Made by a program: the position numbers and the translations under genes | Notes under the pieces: model-generated | Database searches by the model: none | Told to the model about the DNA's origin: nothing | What the model saw: the letters and a program-made list of their open reading frames with translations, nothing else | In this document: positions 18,812 through 28,453 of the stretch, piece after piece | How positions within the stretch are numbered: position 1 is the first letter of the stretch | Layout of the letters: each line of letters starts with the position of its first letter | DNA from: Megasphaera lornae | GTDB taxonomy: Bacteria > Bacillota > Negativicutes > Veillonellales > Megasphaeraceae | Assembly (NCBI RefSeq): GCF_000214495.1 | Contig: NZ_AFIJ01000029.1 | Location: 1 to 64,000 of the forward strand | Length of the DNA stretch: 64,000 bases | Reading direction: 5' to 3'

Positions 18812-20644
18812 TTAGTTATTTCGGTCTGTACGCGCGTTTTGTTGTGCCCCCGGGGCGTAGGCGCCTACATGAAAATATTCTTCCAACATGGTCTTGACAA
18901 TCGGACCCGATGAAGCGGAGCCGAAGCCGCCTTGTTCCGTCAAAACGGCAATCACAATGCGGGGATGTGCATACGGAGCATACGCGACAAACCATCCGTG
19001 ATCACGACCGCCATAGTTTTCCGCCGTTCCGGTCTTCCCGGCCACGGGAATGGGGAAATTGGCAAATAAATATCCCGCCGTCCCGTTTTCTTCCGCAACA
19101 TTCCGCATCCCCTCGCGAATTAAATCCAACGTCGACTTGGAAATCGCCAACGAACCGATTTGTTCCGGTGCGAAAATTTGATACGGCGTACCGTCCAAGT
19201 TGTCAATGCGACTGACCAAAAACGGGCGATAACGGATGCCGCCATTGGCCACTTCACTGACCACCATAGCCGCCTGTAACGGCGTCACCAACTGAAAGCC
19301 CTGCCCGATAGCCGAATTGAACGTATCTCCCAAATACCAATCCTGATGAAATACTTTTTTCTTATATTCCGCACTGGCTACGACACCGTCCGATTCGCCG
19401 TATAAAGCAATGCCCGTTTTTTGTCCCAATCCGAACATACGCGCATAAGCGGCCATCTGATCAATGCCGATGCGGCGTCCCATTTCATAAAAATAGACAT
19501 TATCCGACTTGGCCAGCGCCGTCTTAAAATCAATCCAGCCCAGCGCTTCGCCGCCGGCATTTCGCTTATCAATAAGCCAGTGGCGACCGCTGTCATAAAT
19601 CATTTCATCGGGACGTACTTTTTTTAATTCCAGGGCCGCTGAACCGGTGATCAATTTAAAGGTCGAGCCCGGCGGATATTGTCCGGTAATGGCGCGGTTT
19701 TCCATAGGATGATACGGATTCGTATTAATTTGCCGCCATTCCGCCGCCGTAATACCGCGCGTAAACCAATTGGGATTATACGAAGGGCGACTGGCCATCG
19801 CTAAAATCGCACCGGTATTCGGATCCATCGCCACTACCGCAATCCCGTGCGCCCCGATACCGTTGGCCAATTGCGCATCCATCGCTTTTTCCGCCGCCAA
19901 CTGTAAATTCAAATCCAGGGTCAAGTGCATATTATGTCCGGAAACAGGATTTTTCCGTTCCATTTCTTTGACAGGACTGCCGGCGGCATCCACTTCCACT
20001 TGCCGGCCGCCGTCTTTTCCCCGCAACAAATCATCATAATACGCTTCCATGCCGGCACGCCCGATTTGGGTAACCGTGCTGACCCCGTCCCGTCCGGCTA
20101 AGCGCTTCATATCCGCTTCATCAATTTGCCCGACATATCCGAAAATTTGTGCCGCCATATCGTTATAAGGATAATAGCGTATCGGTTGTACATCAATTGA
20201 AATTCCCGGCAATTCATTACGCCGTTCTTCTATCCGCGTGACAATATCCTGCGTTAAATCGGTTGCCAGCACAGTGGGTAAATAGGAACTCTTTACTTTC
20301 CCCAATTTTTCCCGCAACGCATCCGGCGTCGTCTGCAACAAGTCCGCCAATTCGTTTACTTCCGCAGCGGGCATGCCCTTTTTGGTCGGTACGTACGTAA
20401 CGATAAAACCGGGACGGGAGCCGACCAAAATTTGACCGTTGCGATCATACATTACGCCGCGCATGGCCGCAATGGGAATGGCGCGTAATCGGTTACCTTC
20501 CGCCAACGAATGATAATAGTCGCCTTCAATCAATTGTAAATATACCAAGCGGGAAATCAATAGCAAAAAAACCGCAATAAATATCCAAAATAAATGACGA
20601 AACCGCCCTTCATTTCTTTTTTTCTTCATCAATGCTTGCAGCAT
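18812..20644 (-). CDS. mrdA: Penicillin-binding protein 2 (elongation transpeptidase)
   Basis: Class B PBP that cross-links peptidoglycan with RodA. The 610 residues have one membrane anchor (about 19-37), the dimerisation/pedestal region (60-240) and the transpeptidase domain with Ser327 in PPGSTFK, SDN at 380-382 and KTGT at 547-550. The order mreD-mrdA identifies it as the elongation enzyme rather than FtsI. A GGAGG site lies ten bases before ATG 20644. Confidence 0.96.
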   Translation of the reverse strand: MLQALMKKKRNEGRFRHLFWIFIAVFLLLISRLVYLQLIEGDYYHSLAEGNRLRAIPIAAMRGVMYDRNGQILVGSRPGFIVTYVPTKKGMPAAEVNELADLLQTTPDALREKLGKVKSSYLPTVLATDLTQDIVTRIEERRNELPGISIDVQPIRYYPYNDMAAQIFGYVGQIDEADMKRLAGRDGVSTVTQIGRAGMEAYYDDLLRGKDGGRQVEVDAAGSPVKEMERKNPVSGHNMHLTLDLNLQLAAEKAMDAQLANGIGAHGIAVVAMDPNTGAILAMASRPSYNPNWFTRGITAAEWRQINTNPYHPMENRAITGQYPPGSTFKLITGSAALELKKVRPDEMIYDSGRHWLIDKRNAGGEALGWIDFKTALAKSDNVYFYEMGRRIGIDQMAAYARMFGLGQKTGIALYGESDGVVASAEYKKKVFHQDWYLGDTFNSAIGQGFQLVTPLQAAMVVSEVANGGIRYRPFLVSRIDNLDGTPYQIFAPEQIGSLAISKSTLDLIREGMRNVAEENGTAGYLFANFPIPVAGKTGTAENYGGRDHGWFVAYAPYAHPRIVIAVLTEQGGFGSASSGPIVKTMLEEYFHVGAYAPGAQQNARTDRNN

Positions 20645-20661
20645 AGCTTACAGGCCTCCAT

Positions 20662-21174
20662 TTACGGACGATAATAGCGGCGATACCCGTAATACGACTC
20701 TTGCCGCCGCAATTTTCCCACCACATATTCCGCCGGCAGCACCAGTACCAGATGATATACCGTCATCGGCATAGCGAATTCCGCCATGTACGCCGCCGGC
20801 TGTACATATTGTCCGGATACAAAGGCCATCAAACAATACAGCAGTAAACTTACTTCCGTAGCGCCCAATACGGTAACTACCGTCAAAATTCGTTGTTCTT
20901 TATCGCCGGCACGACCGATATAACTGCTTATCGCAGCCAGTATGACATACGGAATCAAATGAAGGCCGAAAAAATTACTGAGAACGACATCCTGTACAAA
21001 ACCGGCCACAACCGCCGTAACAATGCCGGCTTTCCGTCCATATTGCAGGGCAATTAAAATAACCGCCAAAAAAAACACATTCGGTTGCGTAATCCCGTCA
21101 AACAAAAAGGGAATCAACGTACTCTGCAAGAAGAAAAGTACGACGGCAAACAGCAAACACCGTTTAATACTCAT
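20662..21174 (-). CDS. mreD: Rod shape-determining protein MreD
   Basis: Integral membrane component of the elongation complex (170 residues, about five helices). Identified from topology, size, the QSTLIPFLF and PNVFFLAVILIALQYGRKAGIVTAVVAGFVQDV segments, and its place between mreC (4-base overlap) and mrdA. Basic C-terminus (RRQESYYGYRRYYRP). Confidence 0.92.
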   Translation of the reverse strand: MSIKRCLLFAVVLFFLQSTLIPFLFDGITQPNVFFLAVILIALQYGRKAGIVTAVVAGFVQDVVLSNFFGLHLIPYVILAAISSYIGRAGDKEQRILTVVTVLGATEVSLLLYCLMAFVSGQYVQPAAYMAEFAMPMTVYHLVLVLPAEYVVGKLRRQESYYGYRRYYRP

Positions 21175-22097
21175 AACGCAGCCGCTCCTTTAACGCCTTC
21201 CACCTTATCGCGATTGGTTTGCGGCACCAACTTCGGTTGTACATCCGGCGTACTGTACGGTTCCGTCGGTACCGCCGCCGCTACGACAAAAACTTCTTCC
21301 AATTTGGAAAAATCTACAGCCGGACGAATAACGGCATATTTTACAAAATCGGTCGCATCCTGGTGAATGGAAACAATCGTGCCTACAGGTAATCCTTTGG
21401 GGTAAATCGAACCGAATCCGGAAGTTACCAACGTATCCCCTTCCAAAATATCCGCATCTTTAGCGACATTGACAAACTGCGGTTCCGTCGGCACATTGCC
21501 GTTGCCGCGAACGACCGACGCCACGCGCGAAGCCGGACGCTGCACAATGGCGCCGATACTCGTACGCGGATCGGTCAGCAATTGCACCCGCGCCGTGTCC
21601 GGAAAGACATCCGCCACGAAACCGACCACCCCTTGCGGCGTAATGACAGGCATGTTTTTCGCAATCCCGTTCCGCGTGCCCACATGAATAATCATGGTTT
21701 CGGTCCACGTGCCGTAATCCCGTGAAATAACCGCCGCCGCCACCAATTTGTATTGGGGATGCGTATTCCGAAAATCCAACAGTGCACGTAATCGTTCATT
21801 TTCCGCCGCCAATTCGTCATAATTGACGCTCCGGTTTTTTAACGCCGCGTTTTCTTTTTCCAATGCTTCCCATTCAATCCGGTTTTTCATACTCACATCG
21901 ACAATATGGAAAACATTGGAAAACGATTGCAAAATCCCGCTGCTCACACTTTCCGCCGGTGTAACCGCCGCCTGCAACGTCCGCGTAATAACAGGCAACG
22001 ATTCCCGTTGCCGCCAGGCCCATCCCATAACGGCAAGAAGGATAAATAAAATCAGCACGCCCAGTAGGCTGCGTTTACCAAATGAAAACACAATCAA
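21171..22097 (-). CDS. mreC: Rod shape-determining protein MreC
   Basis: Periplasmic scaffold linking MreB to PBP2. The 308 residues show an N-terminal membrane helix (about 11-26), a coiled-coil stretch (about 70-105, WEALEKENAALKNRSVNYDELAAENERLRALL region) and the two beta-barrel domains with VISRDYGTWTETMIIHVGTRNGI and GVVGFV. Overlaps mreB by four bases (ATGA), so translation is coupled. The C-terminal tail after about residue 275 is Pro/Val-rich and likely flexible. Confidence 0.95.
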   Translation of the reverse strand: MIVFSFGKRSLLGVLILFILLAVMGWAWRQRESLPVITRTLQAAVTPAESVSSGILQSFSNVFHIVDVSMKNRIEWEALEKENAALKNRSVNYDELAAENERLRALLDFRNTHPQYKLVAAAVISRDYGTWTETMIIHVGTRNGIAKNMPVITPQGVVGFVADVFPDTARVQLLTDPRTSIGAIVQRPASRVASVVRGNGNVPTEPQFVNVAKDADILEGDTLVTSGFGSIYPKGLPVGTIVSIHQDATDFVKYAVIRPAVDFSKLEEVFVVAAAVPTEPYSTPDVQPKLVPQTNRDKVEGVKGAAAL

Positions 22098-23134
22098 AAT
22101 CTCCTTTTATAAATACGGTCGGCCCCTTCTGTTAACGCTTCCCACCGGTTCCGTTCCGCAATCACTTTCCCTACCCCGCATACTACAGCGCTTTCCGGAT
22201 TATCGGCCACCCGTACGGGCACTCCCAATTCTTGCGAAATCAACGTTGCCGCCCCTGTCAATCGGGCCCCGCCGCCGGTTAAATAAATCCCCCGGTCCAT
22301 AATATCCGCCGCCAATTCCGGCGGCGTTTCCTGTAAAATACGACGTGCGGCAAGTAATATTTTCTGTAACGTCCGTCCCATTACGGCATACAACTCGCTG
22401 GCGCGAATACTTGCTTCCTGCTGCAACCCGTTCGCTAAACTGCGGCCCATAAAATAAAAATTTTTATCTTCCAACGGCAACACGGCGGCACCGCAAGAAA
22501 TTTTCATTTCTTCAATCGTCATTTCATCCGCGCCGATGGCATACCGCTCTTGTAAATACTCCCGAATGGCCTGATTAAAAGATAAGCTTCCTATATGCAG
22601 GGATTGCGAAAGAACAATACCGCGCAACGACAAAATAGCAATATTGGTCGTGCCGCCTCCCAGATCCATAACCATATTTCCCGCCGGCTCCGCCACAGAA
22701 AGCTGCGCGCCGACAGCGGCGGCCGCCCCGGTTTCCATAACGAACGCTTCTTTGGCGCCGGCCTGATACATGGCTTCCATAACCGCCCGTTTTTCTACAT
22801 TGGAAGCGCCTGCCGGCACTCCCACCATAATCCGCAATCGCTGCACGCTGCGCACGCATTTACTTAACAAATACCCCAACATCTTATACGTAACATTGTA
22901 ATCCGCAATGACGCCGTTATGTAACGGTCTGTGTAATTTTACATGTTCTTCGGCAGTAGCCAACAACTTTTCCGCCGCCTGTCCGAAGGCCAGCGGTTCG
23001 CCCGTACGCTCATCCATCGCTAAAACGGACGGCTCCGCCAAAACGATGCCGCGTCCTTCCACAAACACCCGGGTACTGCAGGTGCCCAAATCAATCCCTA
23101 TATTTTTTGTCAAAGGAGAAAAATATCCTGCCAT
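22094..23134 (-). CDS. mreB: Actin-like cell-shape protein MreB
   Basis: Filament-forming actin homologue directing sidewall synthesis. The 346-residue protein has phosphate-binding NIGIDLGTCSTRV near the N-terminus, MDLGGGTTNIA in the middle and YLTGGGARLTG near the C-terminus. ATG 23134 is preferred over TTG 23140 because an AAGGGG site sits six bases upstream. It is somewhat divergent (GTCSTRVFVEGRG in place of the usual GTANTLVYVKGKG), yet all nucleotide-binding motifs are present. First gene of the mre operon. Confidence 0.95.
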   Translation of the reverse strand: MAGYFSPLTKNIGIDLGTCSTRVFVEGRGIVLAEPSVLAMDERTGEPLAFGQAAEKLLATAEEHVKLHRPLHNGVIADYNVTYKMLGYLLSKCVRSVQRLRIMVGVPAGASNVEKRAVMEAMYQAGAKEAFVMETGAAAAVGAQLSVAEPAGNMVMDLGGGTTNIAILSLRGIVLSQSLHIGSLSFNQAIREYLQERYAIGADEMTIEEMKISCGAAVLPLEDKNFYFMGRSLANGLQQEASIRASELYAVMGRTLQKILLAARRILQETPPELAADIMDRGIYLTGGGARLTGAATLISQELGVPVRVADNPESAVVCGVGKVIAERNRWEALTEGADRIYKRRF

Positions 23135-23181
23135 ATACAACCCCTTCTTACCGCGTAACCGCCTGGTATAATCATTTATTT

Positions 23182-23190
23182 ATTCTAGCA
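23182..23190 (-). promoter_or_regulatory. Extended -10 promoter of the mreB operon
   Basis: Minus-strand TGC-TAGAAT, about 50 bases upstream of mreB; T-rich weak -35. Confidence 0.5.
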
Positions 23191-23201
23191 CATACAGGGC
23201 G

Positions 23202-23239
23202 AAAAAAAAAGCAAAATACCGGGGAATACGTATTTTGCT
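23202..23239 (-). terminator. Terminator of pepC
   Basis: Minus-strand stem AGCAAAATAC/GTATTTTGCT followed by nine Ts. Confidence 0.9.
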
Positions 23240-23356
23240 CTGCCCCTGCAAGGACGCCGCAACACGGAACCCGGCGGCTGCGGCAGGCGGACCGGAGAAA
23301 CCGCATAGTTTCCCCGCACCGCCGCGTACCTGACAATAGCCGAAGACCGCCGCGAC

Positions 23357-24685
23357 TTACTTTATATAGTTTAAAATAGTACAAAAAGCATCATACGGAC
23401 TATACGGAACGGGTTCCTGCTCGAATCCTTGTAAATAGCGGGAATCCACATACTTTTTATCAATAATCAATTCATAGACATAGGCGTCAAACCACGCGTC
23501 GGTCATGGAAAAAATACCTTTATGACCGTTTTTATCGCCCCATGAATTTTCCACCTTCCAGTATACCGGTTTGCCGTCTTTCACATTTACGCCCGTAATA
23601 TTCATGGCATGCGTAGCCACCGATTGGCGGGAATCCAAGCGGTCGGCTTTAGTAAAGGTCCCGACCGGCGCCACCGTTTCTTCATACGTAAACAGCCGGG
23701 TATCCATAATACCCGTTTTTCGGTCGCTCATTTTTCCTACATCACAGGCAAACCAAGCGCTTTGTCCGTCTTGTAAGGAACGTATCATCGCCGTTTTCAT
23801 CACCTCCGTAGGAACATTCAAGCCTTTTAACCCGTCCATTTCCACAATGTTTTTAATATCCGGATTTACAAAGACCCGACCGTACGGATGCCGTGCCCGC
23901 GGATCATGAATCAATCGTATTTTATTTTCATACGTATGGGCCACATATTTTTTATAAAACGTACGCGGCGTCATATTTCTTTCTATATGGTACTTGTTAT
24001 CTTTATCTTTATATTCAAAATCAAACTGTTCTACAGGCTTGCCGATACATTTTACAAAAATGCCGTACACCTTGCATAAACATTCTTCTTTCAACGTCTC
24101 TATTTGCCCGTCATCCTCACTGCGACGAATATCCATCGCATATTTCTTAATAATTTCTTCCACCCGCGCAAACATGTCCTGCGAATTTTCTGTATGAAAG
24201 CTTTCTCCCATCACCGTTTTCGGAACAATCCCGTATTTTTCTATGAGCGCCTTAAAATACTCAAAATAACCGCCGTCTTCCGTCTTGAACGTAAGGGCGC
24301 GCACCACTTCCCGACTATTAATATCCAAGTGTTTTGTCTGTATAATCTTATCTAAAAACACATTCGTTTTTTCCATATTGTCAAAAAAATACAAGTACGA
24401 TTGCGATAATTCAAACGCTTCCAAGTGCAACTCCCGCATAATGGCAGGACGCGCCATATTTAAGGCCGCAAATAACCAACACCGTCCGGATTGTTTTTGG
24501 TCCGTAATATTTTTATGGTCGATTTCTTGCGAAAAAATAAACGAATGCGCCTGTATGACGCGCTTATTTTTACTGGCTTCCACCAGACCGACATTAGAAA
24601 TAGCGCTTTCTATACACGTATGTTCCGGTTGTGCTTCATAGGTGTCGGCAAATTTTTTATATGCCTCCTCATTTAATGACTTCAT
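23357..24685 (-). CDS. pepC: Aminopeptidase C (bleomycin hydrolase family, C1B)
   Basis: Cytoplasmic cysteine aminopeptidase that trims peptides. The 442 residues carry catalytic Cys69 in QKQSGRCWLFA, the histidine in VATHAMNITG (about 360) and the asparagine in ENSWGDKNG (about 385). Length is normal for the family. ATG 24685 is chosen because GGGAGG lies seven bases upstream; a TTG six bases earlier would be too close. Monocistronic, with a strong promoter and its own terminator. Confidence 0.95.
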   Translation of the reverse strand: MKSLNEEAYKKFADTYEAQPEHTCIESAISNVGLVEASKNKRVIQAHSFIFSQEIDHKNITDQKQSGRCWLFAALNMARPAIMRELHLEAFELSQSYLYFFDNMEKTNVFLDKIIQTKHLDINSREVVRALTFKTEDGGYFEYFKALIEKYGIVPKTVMGESFHTENSQDMFARVEEIIKKYAMDIRRSEDDGQIETLKEECLCKVYGIFVKCIGKPVEQFDFEYKDKDNKYHIERNMTPRTFYKKYVAHTYENKIRLIHDPRARHPYGRVFVNPDIKNIVEMDGLKGLNVPTEVMKTAMIRSLQDGQSAWFACDVGKMSDRKTGIMDTRLFTYEETVAPVGTFTKADRLDSRQSVATHAMNITGVNVKDGKPVYWKVENSWGDKNGHKGIFSMTDAWFDAYVYELIIDKKYVDSRYLQGFEQEPVPYSPYDAFCTILNYIK

Positions 24686-24725
24686 GAACAAACCTCCCGT
24701 ATTTTAATAATCATTTCCAAAATCC

Positions 24726-24754
24726 ATTGTACTATGAGAAGCGTCCCCGGTCAA
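24726..24754 (-). promoter_or_regulatory. Promoter of pepC
   Basis: Minus-strand TTGACC (24749-24754), 17-base spacer, TACAAT (24726-24731). Confidence 0.8.
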
Positions 24755-24771
24755 CGCGATCTCCGTGACAA

Positions 24772-24825
24772 CACAAATAAAGCCGCCCGCGCCATACGAA
24801 AACCCTTCGCCGCGCAGACGGCTTT
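24772..24825 (-). terminator. Probable terminator of the glycyl radical enzyme operon
   Basis: Minus-strand 14-pair stem with two or more G-U pairs (24812-24825 with 24779-24792), 19-base loop, then ATTTGTGTT. The T-run is weak. Confidence 0.6.
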
Positions 24826-24867
24826 ACCCTTCTTTCCGACCTCCGGTCCGCTTGTATGTCCGACCGC

Positions 24868-25794
24868 TTAAATAGCGCCGATATTGCAGGTAAGACCTAA
24901 CGAGGTAACCATTTCTTTTAATTCCTTCATATACGCCTCGTCGGGAGTTTTAATTTCATCGCTTAATCCGTATTCCCACCCCATGAGCTTATATTTTCCC
25001 AGCCCGAAACGATGGTACGGCAGCAGATGAATTTCTTTAATATTCGGCAACGTTTTTACAAATTTCCCGATTTCATAAATAGACTCACGATCCGCATTAA
25101 ACGTAGGGATAACGGGAACACGGGCAATCATTTCCTTCGCCAGCGAAGAAATAAGGCGGGCATTTTTTTTAATTCGTTCATTCTCCACTCCCGTAAATTT
25201 CTTATGTACAGCACTGTCAATTTGTTTGAAATCCATTAACACCAAGTCAATATACGGGATGCACTTGCGTATACTTTCTTCACTGGCATAGCCCGTCGTT
25301 TCAATCGCCGTATTCCAGCCGTTCGCCTTGCAGGCTTTAAATATTTCCATCGCAAAGTCCGCCTGCGTTAACGGCTCTCCCCCGGAAAGCGTTACGCCGC
25401 CGCCGGAATACCGAAACATAGTGTCTTCTTTTTCCAACTTTTCCATCACTTGTGCCACGGTCATATCTTCCCCTATCACCGTCAACGCATTGGCAAAGCA
25501 GGTTTGTACACAATCCGTACATGCCGTACAATGCTCCCGCAACAACTTGTACGGACGCCGCACGTCAATCGCCTGATGCGAACAACTGGTTTGACAATCA
25601 TGGCAATCTATACAGTTTTTACTGTTGTATAGAATTTCCGTTTGATAGGATTGACTTTCCGGGTTGGAGCACCACTTGCATGACAGGGGGCAGCCTTTCA
25701 AAAAGACAATCACCCGCAATCCCGGTCCGTCGTTTAAAGAGAATCGTTGAATATTAAAAACTTTGCCTATTTTTTTTGTATCCGTTTCCCCCAT
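24868..25794 (-). CDS. Glycyl radical enzyme activating enzyme (radical SAM)
   Basis: Generates the glycyl radical on the upstream enzyme using S-adenosylmethionine. The radical SAM cluster is C35-x3-C39-x2-C42; it is followed by a ferredoxin-like insert with two four-cysteine sets (61/64/67/71 and 89/92/95/99) for two extra 4Fe-4S clusters, as in activases of the glycerol-dehydratase and CutC type rather than classical PflA, which lacks this insert. GGVTLSGGEP is the SAM-binding glycine motif. Start taken at ATG 25794, with GAGG three bases upstream; GTG 25803 is possible. It follows its target by 25 bases, ending the operon. Confidence 0.93.
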   Translation of the reverse strand: MGETDTKKIGKVFNIQRFSLNDGPGLRVIVFLKGCPLSCKWCSNPESQSYQTEILYNSKNCIDCHDCQTSCSHQAIDVRRPYKLLREHCTACTDCVQTCFANALTVIGEDMTVAQVMEKLEKEDTMFRYSGGGVTLSGGEPLTQADFAMEIFKACKANGWNTAIETTGYASEESIRKCIPYIDLVLMDFKQIDSAVHKKFTGVENERIKKNARLISSLAKEMIARVPVIPTFNADRESIYEIGKFVKTLPNIKEIHLLPYHRFGLGKYKLMGWEYGLSDEIKTPDEAYMKELKEMVTSLGLTCNIGAI

Positions 25795-25819
25795 ATGCCT
25801 CACTTACTATTCAAAACAC

Positions 25820-28225
25820 TTAAAATTCCTGTTCGGTCCGGGCAATAATATCGTTCTGCACATCTTTATCGAGGATAATGAATTGTGCCGAATAGCCCGC
25901 CACACGAACAATTAAATCCCGATATTCTTCCGGATGTTGCTGGGCTTTCAGCAACGTATCCTTATCTACTACATTAAATTGAATATGCATGCCTTTTTTC
26001 GCGAAAAAAGCCGTAATTAAGGAGATTAAATGATCCAAGCCGCTATCTCCTTTTAATGCTTGCGGCGAAAATTTTTGATTGTACAGCGTACCGCTTGTAG
26101 CAATCATATGATCCAATTTGGCAACCGAGCTGGCCGCCGCAGTCGGACCTTTCACATCCATGCCGCGGGACGGCGAAACACCGTCGGCAATGGGGCTATG
26201 GCTATAGCGGCCGTCCGGAGTGGCCCCCACTTGATCGCCCAAATGCACATTATTGGATACGGGATACAACGCCGGTAAGAACTTGCCGCCGCGCAAATTC
26301 GTGTATTTTTCTACTTCTTTGCAATAAATTTGTGCGCCTTCCCGCGTATAATAATCCACTTCATCAATATCGTTGCCGTATTTCGGGGCTCTATTGATCA
26401 ACATAAGACGAATTTTTTCATATTTTTTCTTACTGAATTCATCGTCACATTGCTTGCCGAAATCCGTTTCCAAGGCCTTCTTCAAGTCGCGCAAACTGAG
26501 CATCTTCTTGTCAAATACCAGTTCTTTAATGGCCATAAACGCATCCCCCACGTTGGCCACGCCGACTCCCAACGGGCCGGACGAACGATAATGCGCGCCG
26601 CCTTCCTGAATCGATTTGCCCACGGCAATGCAATCATCCATCAAAGAAGATACAAACGGCAAGGGTGCTCTCTTCCGATGTGCCAAATCCACGCAATTAT
26701 CCGCCAATACCATTTGATTGACAAAATAGGCGATTTGTTTTTTATACGCCGCAATAATTTCCTCAATATTTTTAAAGTCTTCCAAATCCCCCGTTACGGG
26801 GCCGATTTGTTTCCCGTCCGCTTTACCGTTATGCAGTGTAATTTCCAAAACTCTCGCCAAGTTAAAGAACGCCGCATCGAACCAGCCGTCCGTTTTCGCC
26901 ACCGCTTGCGGTTCTACACAACCGACAATAGCATAATCCCGCGCATCTTCCAAAGCGATCCCCCGCGAAACCAAGCTGGCAATAATTACTTCGTCATTAT
27001 AAAAGGCCGGAAATCCCAGCCCCAACCGCGTTAAGCGTGCCGTATGACGCAAATATTTTTGCGTGGCGCCGGTCCACACACGAGCGGAAAAAGAAGGTTG
27101 CGGCAGTTTTACTTCCCCGGTAGCATCAATGCACATGAACGTCACGTCATTGGCGGCATCTCTGCCATCTCTCGTTTGACCGCCGACAATTAAATTTTGG
27201 AACATGCCGTATCCGGAAAAAGCCAAGGTCGTAACATAATCCCGAATCTTACTCAAATCATTAAATTTAACCCACAAACAATTAATCAGCTCTTGGGCAA
27301 ATTCGTGTGAAATCTTCCCTTCTGCCGCATCTTTTTTATAGAAAGGATACATATATTGGTCAAAGCGTCCCGGCGAAATGGCATGTCCGTTGGATTCCAA
27401 GGAAATGACCAATTGAATAATCCAAAACGATTGCATAGCTTCGTAAAAAGTTTCCGCCGGATATTCGGGAACTTTAGCGCAAATCTCCGCCAAATTTTCC
27501 AATTCCGCCCGCCGTTCGGGATTTTTCTCTTTTTCCGCCAATTCTTTTGCCAACGCACTATACCGGCGAGCGTACGTAACGGCGCCGTCAAAGGTAATTA
27601 AAAGCGCTTCCCAAAATTTCATGTGTTCCATATAGGAAGGATCCGCTTTGGAAGCCGTCGCCATCTGCTGTTCCACTTCTTCCCGCAAGCCGCGAATGCC
27701 TTTTGTCAACACTTTTTCATAGTCCACAACATAGTGTCCCAATCCGTTAAACCAATAATTGCCGACAGTAAACGTATTGGCGTTCATAGCGTCCCGCGTT
27801 TCCGGTTCCAAATACCCCGTAGCCAATTCATTGACCGTTTTGCCCCGCCAATATGAAAAGCACGACAATAAGGTTTTCTTCGTTTCTTCGGAAATCATAT
27901 ACGAATCGGATTTCCGTTTGCCGATTTCATCAAATTCATTCACTAACCATTGATTGGAAAATTCCGGAAATACTTGTGCCGAACGAGGATTTTTAGTCAT
28001 CGTGCCGATGATTAATTCCCGATCCCGAATAGCAATCGGAATTTCTTCCAAAATTTTCTTAAGTGCCAATGCTTTGCGGAGAATCATGGGCTTGTCTTCC
28101 GTTTCTTTAAAAGATTCCGTAACAATAACCGCCCGTTCCGCTTCAATGCACGGCTTTGCCGATAAAATTTCTTCTTTGAGGGCCTGCACCCGGGGAGATA
28201 GTTCTTTGAAATCAGTGTCTTTCAT
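25820..28225 (-). CDS. Glycyl radical enzyme, glycerol/diol dehydratase-like (PflD group), substrate uncertain
   Basis: An 801-residue anaerobic radical enzyme. Radical site Gly777 in RVAGYSAQF; active-site Cys436 and Glu438 in GCVEPQ, the dehydratase-type sequence rather than the CC of pyruvate formate-lyase. Compared from memory with Clostridium butyricum glycerol dehydratase, His164, His281, Tyr339, Cys, Glu and Asp450 are kept, but the serine after His281 (S282 there) is Ala282 here. No propanediol dehydrogenase or microcompartment gene is nearby. So a dehydratase-like reaction is likely, with a substrate that may not be glycerol. ATG 28225 has a perfect AAGGAGG site; oxygen sensitivity implies anaerobic use. 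Confidence 0.9.
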   Translation of the reverse strand: MKDTDFKELSPRVQALKEEILSAKPCIEAERAVIVTESFKETEDKPMILRKALALKKILEEIPIAIRDRELIIGTMTKNPRSAQVFPEFSNQWLVNEFDEIGKRKSDSYMISEETKKTLLSCFSYWRGKTVNELATGYLEPETRDAMNANTFTVGNYWFNGLGHYVVDYEKVLTKGIRGLREEVEQQMATASKADPSYMEHMKFWEALLITFDGAVTYARRYSALAKELAEKEKNPERRAELENLAEICAKVPEYPAETFYEAMQSFWIIQLVISLESNGHAISPGRFDQYMYPFYKKDAAEGKISHEFAQELINCLWVKFNDLSKIRDYVTTLAFSGYGMFQNLIVGGQTRDGRDAANDVTFMCIDATGEVKLPQPSFSARVWTGATQKYLRHTARLTRLGLGFPAFYNDEVIIASLVSRGIALEDARDYAIVGCVEPQAVAKTDGWFDAAFFNLARVLEITLHNGKADGKQIGPVTGDLEDFKNIEEIIAAYKKQIAYFVNQMVLADNCVDLAHRKRAPLPFVSSLMDDCIAVGKSIQEGGAHYRSSGPLGVGVANVGDAFMAIKELVFDKKMLSLRDLKKALETDFGKQCDDEFSKKKYEKIRLMLINRAPKYGNDIDEVDYYTREGAQIYCKEVEKYTNLRGGKFLPALYPVSNNVHLGDQVGATPDGRYSHSPIADGVSPSRGMDVKGPTAAASSVAKLDHMIATSGTLYNQKFSPQALKGDSGLDHLISLITAFFAKKGMHIQFNVVDKDTLLKAQQHPEEYRDLIVRVAGYSAQFIILDKDVQNDIIARTEQEF

Positions 28226-28268
28226 TGTAAAACCTCCTTTTAGTTGAAATTTCTCTTTCCTGCAATTA

Positions 28269-28297
28269 ATTATAATACTACATTTTTTATAAATCAA
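28269..28297 (-). promoter_or_regulatory. Promoter of the glycyl radical enzyme operon
   Basis: Minus-strand TTGATT (28292-28297), exact 17-base spacer, perfect TATAAT (28269-28274). Leader about 37 bases. Confidence 0.85.
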
Positions 28298-28434
28298 CAC
28301 GAAACTTGAATAATGGTTTTTAGGCATTATTATAATAGCCATTTAGAATATGCTTGTATTTTTAAATATTTATTCTCTATTTTTCAGTATATTTTTAGTT
28401 AATTTTTTATATATTATTTTAACGTCTTTTGTAT

Positions 28435-28453
28435 AATAATGAGTATCATTATA
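28435..28453. promoter_or_regulatory. Fur-box-like palindrome
   Basis: AATAATGAGTATCATTATA agrees with the classical Fur box GATAATGATAATCATTATC at 15 of 19 positions and has perfect seven-base arms (28436-28442 with 28446-28452). It overlaps a plus-strand TATAAT at 28432-28437 and is about 140 bases upstream of the promoter of the glycyl radical enzyme. Which transcript it controls is not clear. Confidence 0.5.

Noticed and set aside
28435-28453. Direct Fur repression of the glycyl radical operon
   Set aside because: The site is about 140 bases upstream of the well-defined promoter, too far for simple repression; retained only as an unexplained site.
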